From NCBI RefSeq assembly GCF_030544485.1, contig NZ_CP130610.1:2356001-2420000 (forward strand): a stretch of DNA of 64,000 bases, written 5' to 3'. This stretch comes from Halomonas sp. HAL1 (GTDB lineage Bacteria; Pseudomonadota; Gammaproteobacteria; Pseudomonadales; Halomonadaceae). Positions 38,376 through 48,789 of the stretch are shown here, one piece after another. Each line of letters opens with the position of its first letter. Within the stretch, counting starts at the first letter, position 1. A program made the translations under genes and the position numbers. The notes under the pieces are model-generated. The model was not told where the DNA came from. It did not search any database and worked only from the letters and a program-made list of their open reading frames with translations.

Positions 38376-40999
38376 TTGCGCTTATCCTCCACGTGCCATT
38401 TGCCAGCCTCAAACATGGCCTTCCAGCCGGTGGCTTTGCCCTCTTCGTCAGTCATTACAAACTGCTCTTTCGTCTTACGCGAATAACGGATTTGAGCGGG
38501 GCGACCATCGGGGTCTTCGCTAGGCGCTTTGAGAATAAAATGGTACTTCTCAGGCAGCTCTTCGGCATGCGCTTTCAGCTCTTTCACCAGCGGCGGCCGC
38601 GTTTCGCGATTTTTAGGAAATTTGCTCGCCGCCAAAAATAGGCCACTCGCGCCATCGCGCAGCACGTAATGGTCGTCCACTTTTTGACACGCCAGCTCCG
38701 GCATCGGGATTGGATCCATTTTTGGCGGTGCCACTTCGCCACTCTTCAATAATTTGCGAGTGTTTTTACACTCGCTATTGGTGCAGCCAAAATACTTACC
38801 GAAGCGACCTGATTTCAACTGCATCTCAGAGCCACACTTATCGCACTCGATCACAGGACCGTCATAGCCCTTAATCTTGAATTTACCGCTTTCCACTTCG
38901 TAGCCATCACAGTCAGGGCTGTTGCCACAAATGTGCAGTTTGCGCGTTTCATCAATCAGGTAGTTGTCCATTGCCGTGCCACACTTGGTGCAGCGACGCT
39001 TAGCACGCAGTGCATTAGTTTCGGCCTCTTCGCCCGCGTCTTCCGCTACCGCTTCTTCACCTGGGATCAGGTCGATGGTGGTCTTGCAGCGCTCTTTTGG
39101 CGGCAAATTGTAGCCGCTACAGCCCAGGAACACGCCTGTTGAAGCGGTGCGAATTTGCATATGGCGGCCACATTTCGGGCAGTCAATATTGGTGGGCACC
39201 GGCTGATTGGGCCGCATACCATCTTCGCTCTCCGCCTTGGCTAGCTCTTCACGAAACTCGCCGTAGAAAGCATCTAGCAAAGCCTGCCAGTTACGCTCGC
39301 CTTCGGCGACTTCATCAAGACTATCTTCCATGCGTGCAGTGAAAGAGAAATCCATCAAATCAGGGAAGGACTCTTTCAGCCGCTCGGTAACGATATCGCC
39401 AAGCTTCTCGGCATAAAAGCGGCGGTTTTCAAGCTTCACATAGCCGCGATCCTGAATCGTGGAGATAATCGATGCATAGGTAGAAGGACGACCAATCCCC
39501 TGCTTCTCAAGCTCTTTCACCAAGCTTGCTTCGGTGTAACGCGGTGCAGGTTTGGTAAAGTGCTGCTGAGGATCGAGTGCTTCCAACGCCATCGGCGTGC
39601 CTTTAGGCAAGTCAGGCAGGGTCTGATCTTCATTTTTACCGCTGGGCTTCATCACCCGCGTATAACCATCAAATTTAAGCACGCGCCCTTTAGCACGCAG
39701 CTCATACCCATCAACCTCGACGCTAAGCGTGCTGGACAGGTACTCAGCAGGCGTCATCTGGCAAGCCACAAACTGGCGCCAGATTAGCTCGTAGAGGCGC
39801 TCTGCATCGCGCTCCATGCCGGACAGGTCTGATGCTTTGCGTTCAACGCTGGAGGGGCGAATCGCTTCGTGGGCTTCTTGAGCACTCTCTTTGCTGCTGT
39901 AACGATTAGGTGCTTCAGGCAGATAGCGTTCGCCAAACTCTTCGCCGATATAACTGCGCACGCCTTCCACTGCATCTTTTGAAAGATTGGTGGAGTCAGT
40001 ACGCATATAGGTGATATAGCCCGCTTCATACAGACGCTGGGCCATGGTCATGGTCTTCTTAACAGAAAACCCTAACCGGCCACTCGCGGCCTGCTGTAGC
40101 GTAGAGGTAATAAAGGGCGCTGTCGGCTTGGAACTGGTGGGCTTATCTTCCCGCGAAGTAATCGCAAGTTTGGCTTTTCTAAGCTGCTCAATGCGCGCCA
40201 GGGTGTCTTTTTCAGACGTGGGCCTAAAGGCTTTGCCATCCTGACGAGCCAGGGCAAAACGCACCAGCTCACCCTCGGGGGAGGCCAAATCCGCATGCAC
40301 ATCCCAGAACTCTTCGGGAATAAAGGCGCGAATTTCTCGCTCGCGCTCAACAATTAGACGTACCGCGACTGACTGTACACGGCCAGCCGATAAGCCGCGT
40401 GCTACTTTCGCCCACAGCAAAGGCGAAAGCATAAAGCCCACCACGCGATCCAGGAAACGCCTAGCTTGCTGTGCTTCCACCCGGGGAATATTTAGCGCGC
40501 CCGGCGCTTTGAACGCGTCCTGAATGGCATTTTTGGTAATTTCGTTAAACACCACGCGCTTATAGCGACTGTCGTCTCCACCGATAGTCTCACGCAGGTG
40601 CCAGGCAATGGCTTCCCCCTCGCGATCCAAATCCGTTGCGAGATAGACAGCGTCGGCTTTCTCAGCCAACTTTTTCAGCTCAGCCACCACTTTCTCTTTG
40701 CCTGGCAGCACTTCATAGCGCGCTTCCCAGCCATTATTGGGGTCAATGCCCATCCGCCGAATCAGCTGATCCTGGCTCTTACGCTTCTTATATTCCACCT
40801 TCTCTTCCGCCGACATCTTGCGTGTCGCTGCGGCTTGGCGCGCGCGCTCCTTAGGGTCGGAGGCAGCCTTACCTGAGCCGCTGGTCGGCAGGTCACGAAT
40901 GTGACCCACGCTCGACTTCACGATGAAATCGTTGCCGAGATATTTGTTAATCGTCTTCGCTTTAGCCGGCGACTCGACGATGACCAGTGACTTGCCCAT
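38372..40999 (-). CDS. topA: DNA topoisomerase I
   Basis: 875 residues. It relaxes negative supercoils by transient single-strand cleavage. The TOPRIM domain ([32 protein letters not shown]) and the catalytic tyrosine in YITYMRTDS are present. At least three four-cysteine zinc modules lie at the C-terminus ([27 protein letters not shown]). A basic tail follows. The length and domain order are normal for gammaproteobacteria. Confidence 0.97.
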   Translation of the reverse strand: MGKSLVIVESPAKAKTINKYLGNDFIVKSSVGHIRDLPTSGSGKAASDPKERARQAAATRKMSAEEKVEYKKRKSQDQLIRRMGIDPNNGWEARYEVLPGKEKVVAELKKLAEKADAVYLATDLDREGEAIAWHLRETIGGDDSRYKRVVFNEITKNAIQDAFKAPGALNIPRVEAQQARRFLDRVVGFMLSPLLWAKVARGLSAGRVQSVAVRLIVEREREIRAFIPEEFWDVHADLASPEGELVRFALARQDGKAFRPTSEKDTLARIEQLRKAKLAITSREDKPTSSKPTAPFITSTLQQAASGRLGFSVKKTMTMAQRLYEAGYITYMRTDSTNLSKDAVEGVRSYIGEEFGERYLPEAPNRYSSKESAQEAHEAIRPSSVERKASDLSGMERDAERLYELIWRQFVACQMTPAEYLSSTLSVEVDGYELRAKGRVLKFDGYTRVMKPSGKNEDQTLPDLPKGTPMALEALDPQQHFTKPAPRYTEASLVKELEKQGIGRPSTYASIISTIQDRGYVKLENRRFYAEKLGDIVTERLKESFPDLMDFSFTARMEDSLDEVAEGERNWQALLDAFYGEFREELAKAESEDGMRPNQPVPTNIDCPKCGRHMQIRTASTGVFLGCSGYNLPPKERCKTTIDLIPGEEAVAEDAGEEAETNALRAKRRCTKCGTAMDNYLIDETRKLHICGNSPDCDGYEVESGKFKIKGYDGPVIECDKCGSEMQLKSGRFGKYFGCTNSECKNTRKLLKSGEVAPPKMDPIPMPELACQKVDDHYVLRDGASGLFLAASKFPKNRETRPPLVKELKAHAEELPEKYHFILKAPSEDPDGRPAQIRYSRKTKEQFVMTDEEGKATGWKAMFEAGKWHVEDKRK

Positions 41000-41245
41000 A
41001 GTGCTCCACTTTCCTAATGCACGGGCTGTCTAGCACGTGCTCTAAATTCGGTGCCGTATCGCCGGGATGAAACAGCCCATTAACAAAGATACGGATGAAA
41101 AAATGCGCCTACCCTACCCCAGCCCTTGGCTAAGCGCCAGTAGCAACCAAGCCGTAGGAAGAATCCGTAGATTTCAGACAAAGAGTAGCTAGACACTAGA
41201 CTGCCACTGGCATTACGGCAACCCAAAAGGCACACAGACAAACAA

Positions 41246-41274
41246 AGCGCCCCCACCATATAGGCGGGGGCGCT
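41246..41274 (-). terminator. Terminator after the DUF3141 gene
   Basis: AGCGCCCCC and GGGGGCGCT form a strong stem with a short loop (CCATATAGGC region). On the minus strand it is followed by TTGTTTGTCTG. It lies about 20 bases past the 41293 stop. Confidence 0.8.
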
Positions 41275-41292
41275 GTAAGCTAACGCACTGTT

Positions 41293-43929
41293 TTAGCGTT
41301 TGTCAGAAGGCTTACTACCGCCGTTAGCACTGTCAGATTTCACTGTTGACTTGGTGCTTTCCTCATCGGTTGCAGAGGGTGTAGTGGCTTTTCCCTCTGC
41401 TTTGTCAGGCACAGCCGAGGACTCAACAGAGGTTAGCTTAGCTGCTTTTGGATTAGCTTCTTCTGCATTAGCTTTTGCCTGACTAGCTCCTTCCGATTTA
41501 ACAGCTTCCTGCTTGGGTTTGATAGCTTCTGATTTAGCAGCTTTCGGTTTGGTAGCTTCTGGTTTAATACCTTCTTTATCAGCTTTACCAACCACACCAG
41601 TCTTGGCGGTTTGTGACTTTGCTGGTGTTTTCGCCTTTGTCTTGGCAGCGTTAGGAGAAGCAGGTGTTTCCTTTTTGCTAGTCCGTGCCTGATCAAAAAG
41701 CGCCTTTATCTGAACAAAGCGATTTGCAGCATGCTCCGTAAGCTCGCCACTGGCGGCAAACACGTGCTCAAGATGGCTAATATAACCATCGATATCGTCG
41801 TTGCTATTACCCTTGAGCAAAATAGGCAGTGCATTCAGTGCTTGCTCACGATCCAGCTTCAAGATAAAGAACTGCTCGCGCACTAGGCGTTTAAATTCAC
41901 TCAGCTCTATGCCTGGCTCAAGCTCGGCACGGGAGGCGCGTAACCGCTTAAAGTTACGCTCATCCGTGGCTGGAGCACCGCCGAGCACGTAGATCAGCGA
42001 GCGCATAACCGCTTCATGCGCACCGCCGTGGGTAATCTTCTCACGCAGCGCTTCCTGACGCTGCTCCATGAAGCGGCGGTGCTCGGGCTCAGCCCCGGGG
42101 CGGCGGCGATGCACATGGGCATCGCCATAAAGGCCCACGGCGGCCTGCAACAGCGGCTGGCCGTAAATATCCATAAACATTTTTTCGGTGCTACTATCGC
42201 GTAAGTCGCGCACTGCATTGAGGCTTGCAACCAACTGGTCAGAGCCCATGGTTTCAAGTGCTTTAAACAGATTATCTTGAGACACAGGGTGACGATTTTT
42301 ACGCACCGCTTCTGCCATTACCGGTAACGGCACGGAAAGCGGGTTACGGTCGGAAAGCAGTTTGTAGCCCAGCCGGATCGGGTGCATACGACGAATAAAG
42401 CGGGCAGCTTCCGGCGTCATAATAGCTTTTAGCCAGGGCTGCATAAATATCCGATACAGCCCCAAATTAATTTCTGATATACGCGCCACGGTGGCAAAGC
42501 GACGATCATCCTCAGGCTTGTGCATCACTGCCTGATCTAACTCTTCAAAGTTACGCGGCATAAATTCGAGCAGATAATCACGCTCGAACAGGTCAGCATC
42601 TGCGCCCTTTTCCGCCGGGGATATGGAGGTTTCGTACAGCCCAGACGGTAGTACGTCGATGTAATCCATATTGGCAGTGAATTCGGTATGCTCTTTGCGC
42701 GACACGCTACCCGAAACAAATATACCTAGGTGGCCGGTAGTATCATGCTGGCAATAGACGATAGTTTGCTCGTTGGCGATGATGTCATCTGTGTTTTCAT
42801 ATAAATCACGAATCCAGCCCAACGCTTGCGGCGGCGGGGTAATATCGTCCCCACGAGAACAGAACACCACGATCGGTGAGCGCACATTCCGTAGGTCGAT
42901 TCGGCGCCCATCACGAGTCACCAACTGCGCGGTAGAAAGTCGATTGCCAACAAACAGATTATCGACAATATATTGAATTTCTTCACCGCCCAACAGGACG
43001 TGACCGCCCCACCAGCGTTCAAAGTCGAGGTATCGGCCTGCTTCTGTATCGATGTTATCGTAAAGGTGATACTGTTTTTTCCAGTAGGTATTAGCCGGGT
43101 TGAGGCGCTCAAAATTCTGCACCAGCCACGCCCCGTCAAACAGGCCATTGCCAATATCGCTAGTGAGTGCCGTAATCCAACTACCCCCGGTCATACCGCC
43201 CGTATAACGCATTGGGGCTTTACCATGCTCGCCCGCCCAATAAGAAAGCGGCGCACCGGCAATAAGGATCGGCCCAAACACATCTGGCTCTAGTGCGGCC
43301 GCCATCATGATTTGCCAGCCTGCTTGGCAATTGCCCACCACCATTGGCTTTTCGGTGGTTTCGGGGTGAAGCTCGATTACATGGCGTAGAAATGCAATTT
43401 CTGAATCAACTACATCCTCGACGGTTTGACCCGGCTCAGGAAAAGGTAAAAAACCAATAAAGTAGCAGGGATGCCCCGCTTTTAGCGCCACCCCCAACTC
43501 GCTGTCTGGCTTAAAGCCACCAATCCCTGGCCCATGCCCCGCTCGCGGGTCGATCACTACAAAAGGACGTTTTTGTAGGTCAGTTTCAGTCCCTTCATGG
43601 GGCAGTACGCGCAGCAGTTCATAGTTAGTTGGCTGCGGTAGCGTCCGTCCATCCATCAGCACTTCGGTATCAAACCCCAACACACTGGGCTTGGTTTGCT
43701 CCATATGCTCAAGGTACTGATTACCACGCTCGCGCATAACGTCCAGGTACAAAACGCTACGCTCCATGCTATCGCGCCAGTAACCGAAAGCCGCCCGTCC
43801 AAACCCAAATGGGTCGAACAAGGAAGCGATCGTTTCACTACTTGGCAACGCTGTGGAACCATTTTGTTGCTTTAGCCAGGCGTCAGTAAAAGCGCTGGTG
43901 GAGAGCAAAGGATTGGCGAGAAAGTTCAT
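41293..43929 (-). CDS. DUF3141 alpha/beta-hydrolase, PHA-synthase-like
   Basis: About 878 residues from the ATG at 43929, preferred because GGGAGAACC lies just before it; an in-frame ATG at 43941 overlaps that site. An alpha/beta-hydrolase domain contains VVGNCQAGWQ with a cysteine (about residue 201) at the nucleophile elbow, as in PHA synthases. The acid and base regions are SRGDDITPP and CQHDTTGHLG. Residues from about 710 on form a Lys/Ala/Glu/Pro-rich tail like phasin or histone H1-like tails. Related proteins in Halomonas have been discussed as second PHA synthases (from memory). Divergent from a LysR regulator. Confidence 0.8.
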   Translation of the reverse strand: MNFLANPLLSTSAFTDAWLKQQNGSTALPSSETIASLFDPFGFGRAAFGYWRDSMERSVLYLDVMRERGNQYLEHMEQTKPSVLGFDTEVLMDGRTLPQPTNYELLRVLPHEGTETDLQKRPFVVIDPRAGHGPGIGGFKPDSELGVALKAGHPCYFIGFLPFPEPGQTVEDVVDSEIAFLRHVIELHPETTEKPMVVGNCQAGWQIMMAAALEPDVFGPILIAGAPLSYWAGEHGKAPMRYTGGMTGGSWITALTSDIGNGLFDGAWLVQNFERLNPANTYWKKQYHLYDNIDTEAGRYLDFERWWGGHVLLGGEEIQYIVDNLFVGNRLSTAQLVTRDGRRIDLRNVRSPIVVFCSRGDDITPPPQALGWIRDLYENTDDIIANEQTIVYCQHDTTGHLGIFVSGSVSRKEHTEFTANMDYIDVLPSGLYETSISPAEKGADADLFERDYLLEFMPRNFEELDQAVMHKPEDDRRFATVARISEINLGLYRIFMQPWLKAIMTPEAARFIRRMHPIRLGYKLLSDRNPLSVPLPVMAEAVRKNRHPVSQDNLFKALETMGSDQLVASLNAVRDLRDSSTEKMFMDIYGQPLLQAAVGLYGDAHVHRRRPGAEPEHRRFMEQRQEALREKITHGGAHEAVMRSLIYVLGGAPATDERNFKRLRASRAELEPGIELSEFKRLVREQFFILKLDREQALNALPILLKGNSNDDIDGYISHLEHVFAASGELTEHAANRFVQIKALFDQARTSKKETPASPNAAKTKAKTPAKSQTAKTGVVGKADKEGIKPEATKPKAAKSEAIKPKQEAVKSEGASQAKANAEEANPKAAKLTSVESSAVPDKAEGKATTPSATDEESTKSTVKSDSANGGSKPSDKR

Positions 43930-44177
43930 AGGTTCTCCCATTGGGATGATGCGCCGGCATCAAACCGGGCAGCAATCAGGATGCTGCAATGCAATATAGT
44001 TTAGGCCACTACGTGCGTGACGTCGATCTTTACCCCTAATAATTACGACTAATGGGGTGACATAGCTCTCTTTAAGCAGCGCCAAAGATTCAGTGTTAGC
44101 ATGCGTTGCGCTGACGATAAAGCCTGTATTTGGCATTAGTCCTAGCGACATTAAAGGGTGTTCACTATGAGGTTGCT

Positions 44178-45164
44178 ATGTCATCCCCTACTCTGCTCAA
44201 TCGCCTTACATTTCGGCAACTACAGGTCTTCCAGGCGGTGCACCGGCAACGCTCTTATTCTCGCGCAGCTGAGCAGCTGGGACTTACTCAGCCCGCGGTG
44301 AGCGCACAAATACGCCAGCTTGAGCTGGCACTGGGTCAGCCGCTTTTTAACTACGCGGGCAAAACGCTCCACACACTTCCCGCCGCCGACACGCTCGCCC
44401 ATTCGACACGAGAAATTTTTGGTCAGCTTTCACGTCTGGAAATGAACCTATCGGACATTAACGGCAAAATAAGCGGCGAACTTAATATTGCGGCAGTATC
44501 CTCGGCTCAATATGTGGTGCCTTACTTACTCGCCCGCTTCCGTGCTCACTACCCAGAGGTGCACGTTCGCTTAAAGGTATGCAACCGCAGCCAAGCCCTA
44601 GAGCGGTTGACTGAGCAGCAGGACGATCTCGTTATTATGGCGATGGTGCCAGAGGATGATCGCTTAGTAGTGATGCCAATTCTTGATAATGAATTAATCG
44701 CGGTGGTTTGGCCGGAACACCCCTTGCTTTCCATGCCAGAGCCCTCTCTGGCAGACTTTGCACGCCACTACGTATTGATGCGCGAGCCAGGCTCTGGCGT
44801 GCGCAATGCCTTTGAACAAATGGCCGCCAATCAGCAGGTCGCCCTTCCCCACTGTATTGAGCTGGGCACCAATGAAGCAATTAAAGGCGGAGTCATGGCC
44901 CACTTAGGCGTTGCCGTTCTCCCCCGCTTGGCGGTACAGCTTGAACTTGAGCAAGGGTTACTTTTTGAGCTTGGGCTTCCCGATTTCCCGATCCACCGAT
45001 CCTGGTGCACGGTGTATGCGCGGAAACGTTTTCCCACACCGGTGGCAGAGCTTTTCTTAAGCTTTATCCGTGAGCACTTACCCGATTATCGCCGCCACTT
45101 TCAAGCGCCTTCAAGCCCGTTACCGAGCCACGGCGTCGCTTGCCTGCCAATGCTTGCGCCCTAG
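44178..45164 (+). CDS. LysR-family transcriptional regulator
   Basis: 328 residues from the ATG at 44178 (GAGG upstream). The N-terminal winged helix-turn-helix (FRQLQVFQAVHRQRSYSRAA, QPAVSAQIRQLE) and a C-terminal periplasmic-binding-like effector domain are typical. The ISGELNIAAVSSAQYVVPYL segment is near the CbbR/CysB-like branch. LysR proteins often control the divergent neighbour, here the DUF3141 gene 248 bp away. The effector is unknown. Confidence 0.88.
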   Translation: MSSPTLLNRLTFRQLQVFQAVHRQRSYSRAAEQLGLTQPAVSAQIRQLELALGQPLFNYAGKTLHTLPAADTLAHSTREIFGQLSRLEMNLSDINGKISGELNIAAVSSAQYVVPYLLARFRAHYPEVHVRLKVCNRSQALERLTEQQDDLVIMAMVPEDDRLVVMPILDNELIAVVWPEHPLLSMPEPSLADFARHYVLMREPGSGVRNAFEQMAANQQVALPHCIELGTNEAIKGGVMAHLGVAVLPRLAVQLELEQGLLFELGLPDFPIHRSWCTVYARKRFPTPVAELFLSFIREHLPDYRRHFQAPSSPLPSHGVACLPMLAP

Positions 45165-45336
45165 GGTCATGCGGTGTCCTGTTGACAGTGAGATATGTTA
45201 CATTAGTAGCTATTAGCACGATGAAATATCGGATTCACTTCGTATTAATTAATCAGGTATCAATTGGCAGGTCTTGTAAGGGCTTAACGCCCGCAAACGT
45301 ACTTGGCCTACCGCACAAAAGAGAGGCTCTGTCCCT

Positions 45337-46395
45337 ATGAGCAATATCCCTCCGCAACGCGTGTCTAGCGGTGAAAAATTCCGTAATGAACATGGCATGT
45401 CGGTGATCAAGGATGGCATGAAGCAGCGCAAAGCGCAGGCAGAAGCCCCTTCTCTTGAACGCAAGCCCAAGTGGCTGCGCGCACAGATCCCTGGAGGGGA
45501 GCGCTTTGAGGCGGTCAAGAAAAACGTCGCCACTCACCGACTGAGCACCGTTTGCGCTGAATCTCATTGCCCCAATATGGGCGAGTGCTGGAGCAACGGT
45601 ACGGCGACCATCATGCTTATGGGGTCAGTATGCACCCGCGCCTGTCGATTCTGCGCGGTAGATACCGGCAACCCACAAGGCTGGCTCGATCATGAAGAAC
45701 CTGAAAACACCGCGAAGTCTGTGGAGTTAATGGGCCTTCGTTACATCGTGCTCACCTCGGTAGACCGTGACGATCTCGACGATGGCGGTGCATCGCACTA
45801 TGCCAACTGTATTAGTGCCATTAAAGCGCGCACGCCTGAAGTAGTCGTGGAAGCCTTAACGCCTGACTTCGATGGCGAGCTGAGTGCTATTGAGCGCGTT
45901 GTTGATTCTGGGTTACAAGTATTTGCCCAAAATGTTGAAACCGTTGAACGATTAACAGGCCGTGTACGCGATCGGCGAGCCGGTTATCGTAAAACGCTTG
46001 ATGTGCTTGCCCATGCCAAGCGCTACCGTCCTGACATCATCACCAAAACCAGTTTGATGCTGGGGCTGGGGGAAACTGACGAAGAGATTTTGCAGACTTT
46101 TGATGATCTGCGTGAAATCGGTGTCGATATCGTCACGCTTGGTCAATATCTGCGTCCAACCAAAAATCACTTGTCGGTAGAGCGCTGGGTAACGCCAGAA
46201 GAGTTTGACCGCTACCGCGTGATCGGTTTGGAGAAAGGCTTTATGGAAGTGCCTTCGGGCCCGCTGGTGCGCTCCAGCTATCGCGCTGATCGCGTGTTTG
46301 AAAAGAACAACCTGGGGCTCGCCTCACCCGCTGCAATTCCTGGTCAGGAACAAGAAGCGAATCCCAACATTATTCCAGCGCTAAACGTAGGATAG
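45337..46395 (+). CDS. lipA: Lipoyl synthase
   Basis: 352 residues. A radical-SAM enzyme that inserts two sulfurs into octanoyl groups on lipoate-dependent enzymes. The auxiliary cluster cysteines lie in [12 protein letters not shown] and the radical-SAM cluster in CTRACRFC. The final RSSYRAD motif supplies the conserved serine. It converges with lipB, which makes its substrate, with a terminator between them. The 170 bp upstream contain no gene. Confidence 0.97.
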   Translation: MSNIPPQRVSSGEKFRNEHGMSVIKDGMKQRKAQAEAPSLERKPKWLRAQIPGGERFEAVKKNVATHRLSTVCAESHCPNMGECWSNGTATIMLMGSVCTRACRFCAVDTGNPQGWLDHEEPENTAKSVELMGLRYIVLTSVDRDDLDDGGASHYANCISAIKARTPEVVVEALTPDFDGELSAIERVVDSGLQVFAQNVETVERLTGRVRDRRAGYRKTLDVLAHAKRYRPDIITKTSLMLGLGETDEEILQTFDDLREIGVDIVTLGQYLRPTKNHLSVERWVTPEEFDRYRVIGLEKGFMEVPSGPLVRSSYRADRVFEKNNLGLASPAAIPGQEQEANPNIIPALNVG

Positions 46396-46429
46396 GCCTA
46401 ACTCTAGCGCTATAGAGTTTGCTGAAACG

Positions 46430-46451
46430 GGGAGCCAGTGGCTCCCTTTTT
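46430..46451 (+). terminator. Terminator after lipA
   Basis: GGGAGCCA and TGGCTCCC with a one- to two-base loop region, followed by five T. It overlaps the last bases of lipB on the other strand. Confidence 0.8.
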
Positions 46452-47112
46452 ACAGGGGCGAGCTATCTACACTGACTAATTCACGATTTAGCCGTTTGGC
46501 TAGCGCTTTCGCCAACTGCTCTCCGACCCGATGATCACTTGGCAGTGCCGTAAAATCGGCCAACCTCACCATGGGCATACCTGCATAACCGCAGGGGTTA
46601 ATTCGTAAAAAAGGCGCTAGATCGCCATCGACATTTAATGCCACGCCATGAAAGCTTGCACCACGCCGAATACGTAGACCTAATGAGGCAATTTTGGCCT
46701 CACCCGCCGCTGTCATGACATAGACCCCTGGCGCATCGGGGCGCGCACGCGCGCTTACCCCATAGCTGCTTAAAACATCAATTACCGCATTCTCCAATGC
46801 AGTAACTAAATCGCGCACGCCAATTTTACCTCGTCGTACATCCAGCAACGGATACAGCACCACTTGCCCAGGGCCGTGGTAGGTCACCTGCCCGCCCCTA
46901 TCCGTATGCACTACCGGAATATCGCCGGGCAAAAGCAAATGCTCTGGCTTGCCTGCCTGCCCTTGAGTAAACACAGGATCGTGCTCGACCAACCAGAACT
47001 GATCAGGGGTATTGGCATCGCGCGTATCGGTCAGCGCACGCATTGCCTCCCAAACAGGAAGATAGGGTTGGCGCCCTAAGTAATGCAGCCTGATTGGCAC
47101 GGCGTCGCTCAC
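46450..47112 (-). CDS. lipB: Octanoyltransferase
   Basis: 220 residues. It transfers octanoate from acyl carrier protein to lipoyl domains. The motifs are [17 protein letters not shown], the lysine in KIASLGLRI and the catalytic cysteine in NPCGYAGMP. It follows ybeD by two bases on the minus strand and is the last gene of the long proA-to-lipB run. Confidence 0.96.
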   Translation of the reverse strand: MSDAVPIRLHYLGRQPYLPVWEAMRALTDTRDANTPDQFWLVEHDPVFTQGQAGKPEHLLLPGDIPVVHTDRGGQVTYHGPGQVVLYPLLDVRRGKIGVRDLVTALENAVIDVLSSYGVSARARPDAPGVYVMTAAGEAKIASLGLRIRRGASFHGVALNVDGDLAPFLRINPCGYAGMPMVRLADFTALPSDHRVGEQLAKALAKRLNRELVSVDSSPL

Positions 47113-47114
47113 GC

Positions 47115-47426
47115 TTACACCACCATATGGACACGGCCGGTGGCTTTTAGCGCCTCAAACAGCCCTTTAATGTGCTGCTCTCCGGTCGCTCTAATCACCA
47201 CACGAACCGATTGGAAACGACCATTACGGCTATCAACTACCTGCATTGTCGTAGCGTCGAAATCAGGCGCATGGCGCACAATGACCTGGCACACACAAGC
47301 AGGAAAGTCTTCAGCAGCATCGCCGACGACCTTTAACGAGTAATCACAAGGAAAAGTGATTTTAGGCGGCTCTTGAACCGCTGGTTGGCGCAAATCACGC
47401 AGTCCCTGTGGCGTACCTTTTTTCAT
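47115..47426 (-). CDS. ybeD: DUF493 family protein YbeD
   Basis: 103 residues with the ACT-like fold of YbeD ([33 protein letters not shown]). The family lies between dacA and lipB in many gammaproteobacteria and has been proposed to act with lipoate metabolism. Its role is not established. It overlaps neither neighbour but is only two bases from lipB. Confidence 0.92.
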   Translation of the reverse strand: MKKGTPQGLRDLRQPAVQEPPKITFPCDYSLKVVGDAAEDFPACVCQVIVRHAPDFDATTMQVVDSRNGRFQSVRVVIRATGEQHIKGLFEALKATGRVHMVV

Positions 47427-47479
47427 AGCAACCCCATCATTGCAAAAAAGAAAACCAACGGCTTAAACCTAATCAATAT

Positions 47480-48694
47480 TTAGTCGGTAAAGTTGCTGAT
47501 TAGGCCACTAAAAAAGCGCTGCACCTGATCAAACAAACGCTTAAAGAGACCGCCCTCTTCAATGTTTTCCAGGGCCACCAGTCGCCGTTCACCGACCACC
47601 TCGTCGCCCAGATGAACTTCAAGGGTGCCGACCTCGTCACCAATAGCAATCGGGGCCTGTAGATCTGGATTCAGATTAAGGCGCGCACGCAGCTCTTCAT
47701 TACGGTTACGCGGCAAGGTCATAAAGACCTCTTCATCGACGCCCACGCGTAATTCGTTAATGTCGCCACCCCACACACGCGGCGTTGCCAGAACAGCACC
47801 ACGCTCGTAGAGCTTCATGGTTTCAAAAAAGCGAAAACCATAGCTGAGCAGCTTTTGCGTTTCCTGAGCACGCGCTTCATCAGAGGTGGTGCCCATCACA
47901 ACCGAAATCAAGCGCATATCATCACGCTTAGCCGATGAGACTAGGCAGAAACCCGCCTCCGTTGTCCAGCCGGTTTTTAGGCCATCGACCGAAGGATCGC
48001 GCCACAGCAGACGGTTACGGTTAGGCTGGTCGATGCCGCCATAAGAGAAAGTGCGCTGAGAGTAGATTTCATAGTGGTCGGGGTAATCATTAATAATATG
48101 CTGGGATAAGCGCGCCATATCGTGGGCAGTTGAGTAGTGATTATCCCCCGGCAACCCCGTGGCATTTTGGAAATTTGTATTATTCATGCCCAGCCGAGTC
48201 GCATGTTGGTTCATCAGATCGGCAAAGGGCGTTTCTCCACCCGCTAAATGCTCAGCCATGGCGACACTGGCATCGTTACCCGACACAATAATGATTCCAT
48301 GAAGAAGGTCATCTACTGAAACTTGATCACCCACTTCGATAAACATTTTAGAGCCGCCGGTACGCCACGCGTTCTCACTAATATTAATCATGTCAGTCAG
48401 ATTAATAGTGCCGCGATCAAGCTCACGCTCAACCAAATAGGCCGTCATCAGCTTGGTCAAACTCGCTGGTGGAAGGCGTTCATCCGAATTATGCTCCGCC
48501 AATATGCGACCGCTGTTGGCATCCATGAGTATCCACGAACTCGCCGCTAACTGAGGGGCCGCAGGAATAATGGTTTGCGGCTGCGGAATAACCGGCTGAG
48601 GAACTTGCTGTGCGCTGGCAGGAATAGCAGCCGTCGCCATTGCAGCAAAAAGGCACAGGCGTGCAGAGCGACCAATGGATGTAAACACGTTCAT
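47480..48694 (-). CDS. dacA: D-alanyl-D-alanine carboxypeptidase (PBP5/6 type)
   Basis: 404 residues. A signal peptide (cleaved near ASAQQ) leads to the penicillin-binding domain: Ser78 in SLTK, SGNDASVAMAEH, and the KTG motif in DGLKTGWTTEAGFC. A beta-rich second domain and a C-terminal amphipathic helix (GLFKRLFDQVQRFFSGLI) anchor it to the periplasmic face. It trims the terminal D-alanine from peptidoglycan pentapeptides. Confidence 0.95.
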   Translation of the reverse strand: MNVFTSIGRSARLCLFAAMATAAIPASAQQVPQPVIPQPQTIIPAAPQLAASSWILMDANSGRILAEHNSDERLPPASLTKLMTAYLVERELDRGTINLTDMINISENAWRTGGSKMFIEVGDQVSVDDLLHGIIIVSGNDASVAMAEHLAGGETPFADLMNQHATRLGMNNTNFQNATGLPGDNHYSTAHDMARLSQHIINDYPDHYEIYSQRTFSYGGIDQPNRNRLLWRDPSVDGLKTGWTTEAGFCLVSSAKRDDMRLISVVMGTTSDEARAQETQKLLSYGFRFFETMKLYERGAVLATPRVWGGDINELRVGVDEEVFMTLPRNRNEELRARLNLNPDLQAPIAIGDEVGTLEVHLGDEVVGERRLVALENIEEGGLFKRLFDQVQRFFSGLISNFTD

Positions 48695-48749
48695 AACGTC
48701 AGTCTCACTTACTTGAAAGCTTACTTGTAAAGCTTTTTAAAAACAGGGC

Positions 48750-48766
48750 GGCGCGTAAAACGCGCC
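48750..48766 (-). terminator. Possible terminator after rlpA
   Basis: GGCGCG, loop TAAAA, CGCGCC. On the minus strand GCCCTGTTTTT follows, so the T-run is four bases away from the stem. Weak to moderate support. Confidence 0.4.
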
Positions 48767-48789
48767 ACAAGAAATAAATAGGGTGCTAA

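Noticed and set aside
46381..46430. GCCTAAC with GTTTGC-like sequence after lipA as an attC
   Set aside because: It is in conserved chromosome, the second core is wrong, and a simple terminator explains the palindrome.
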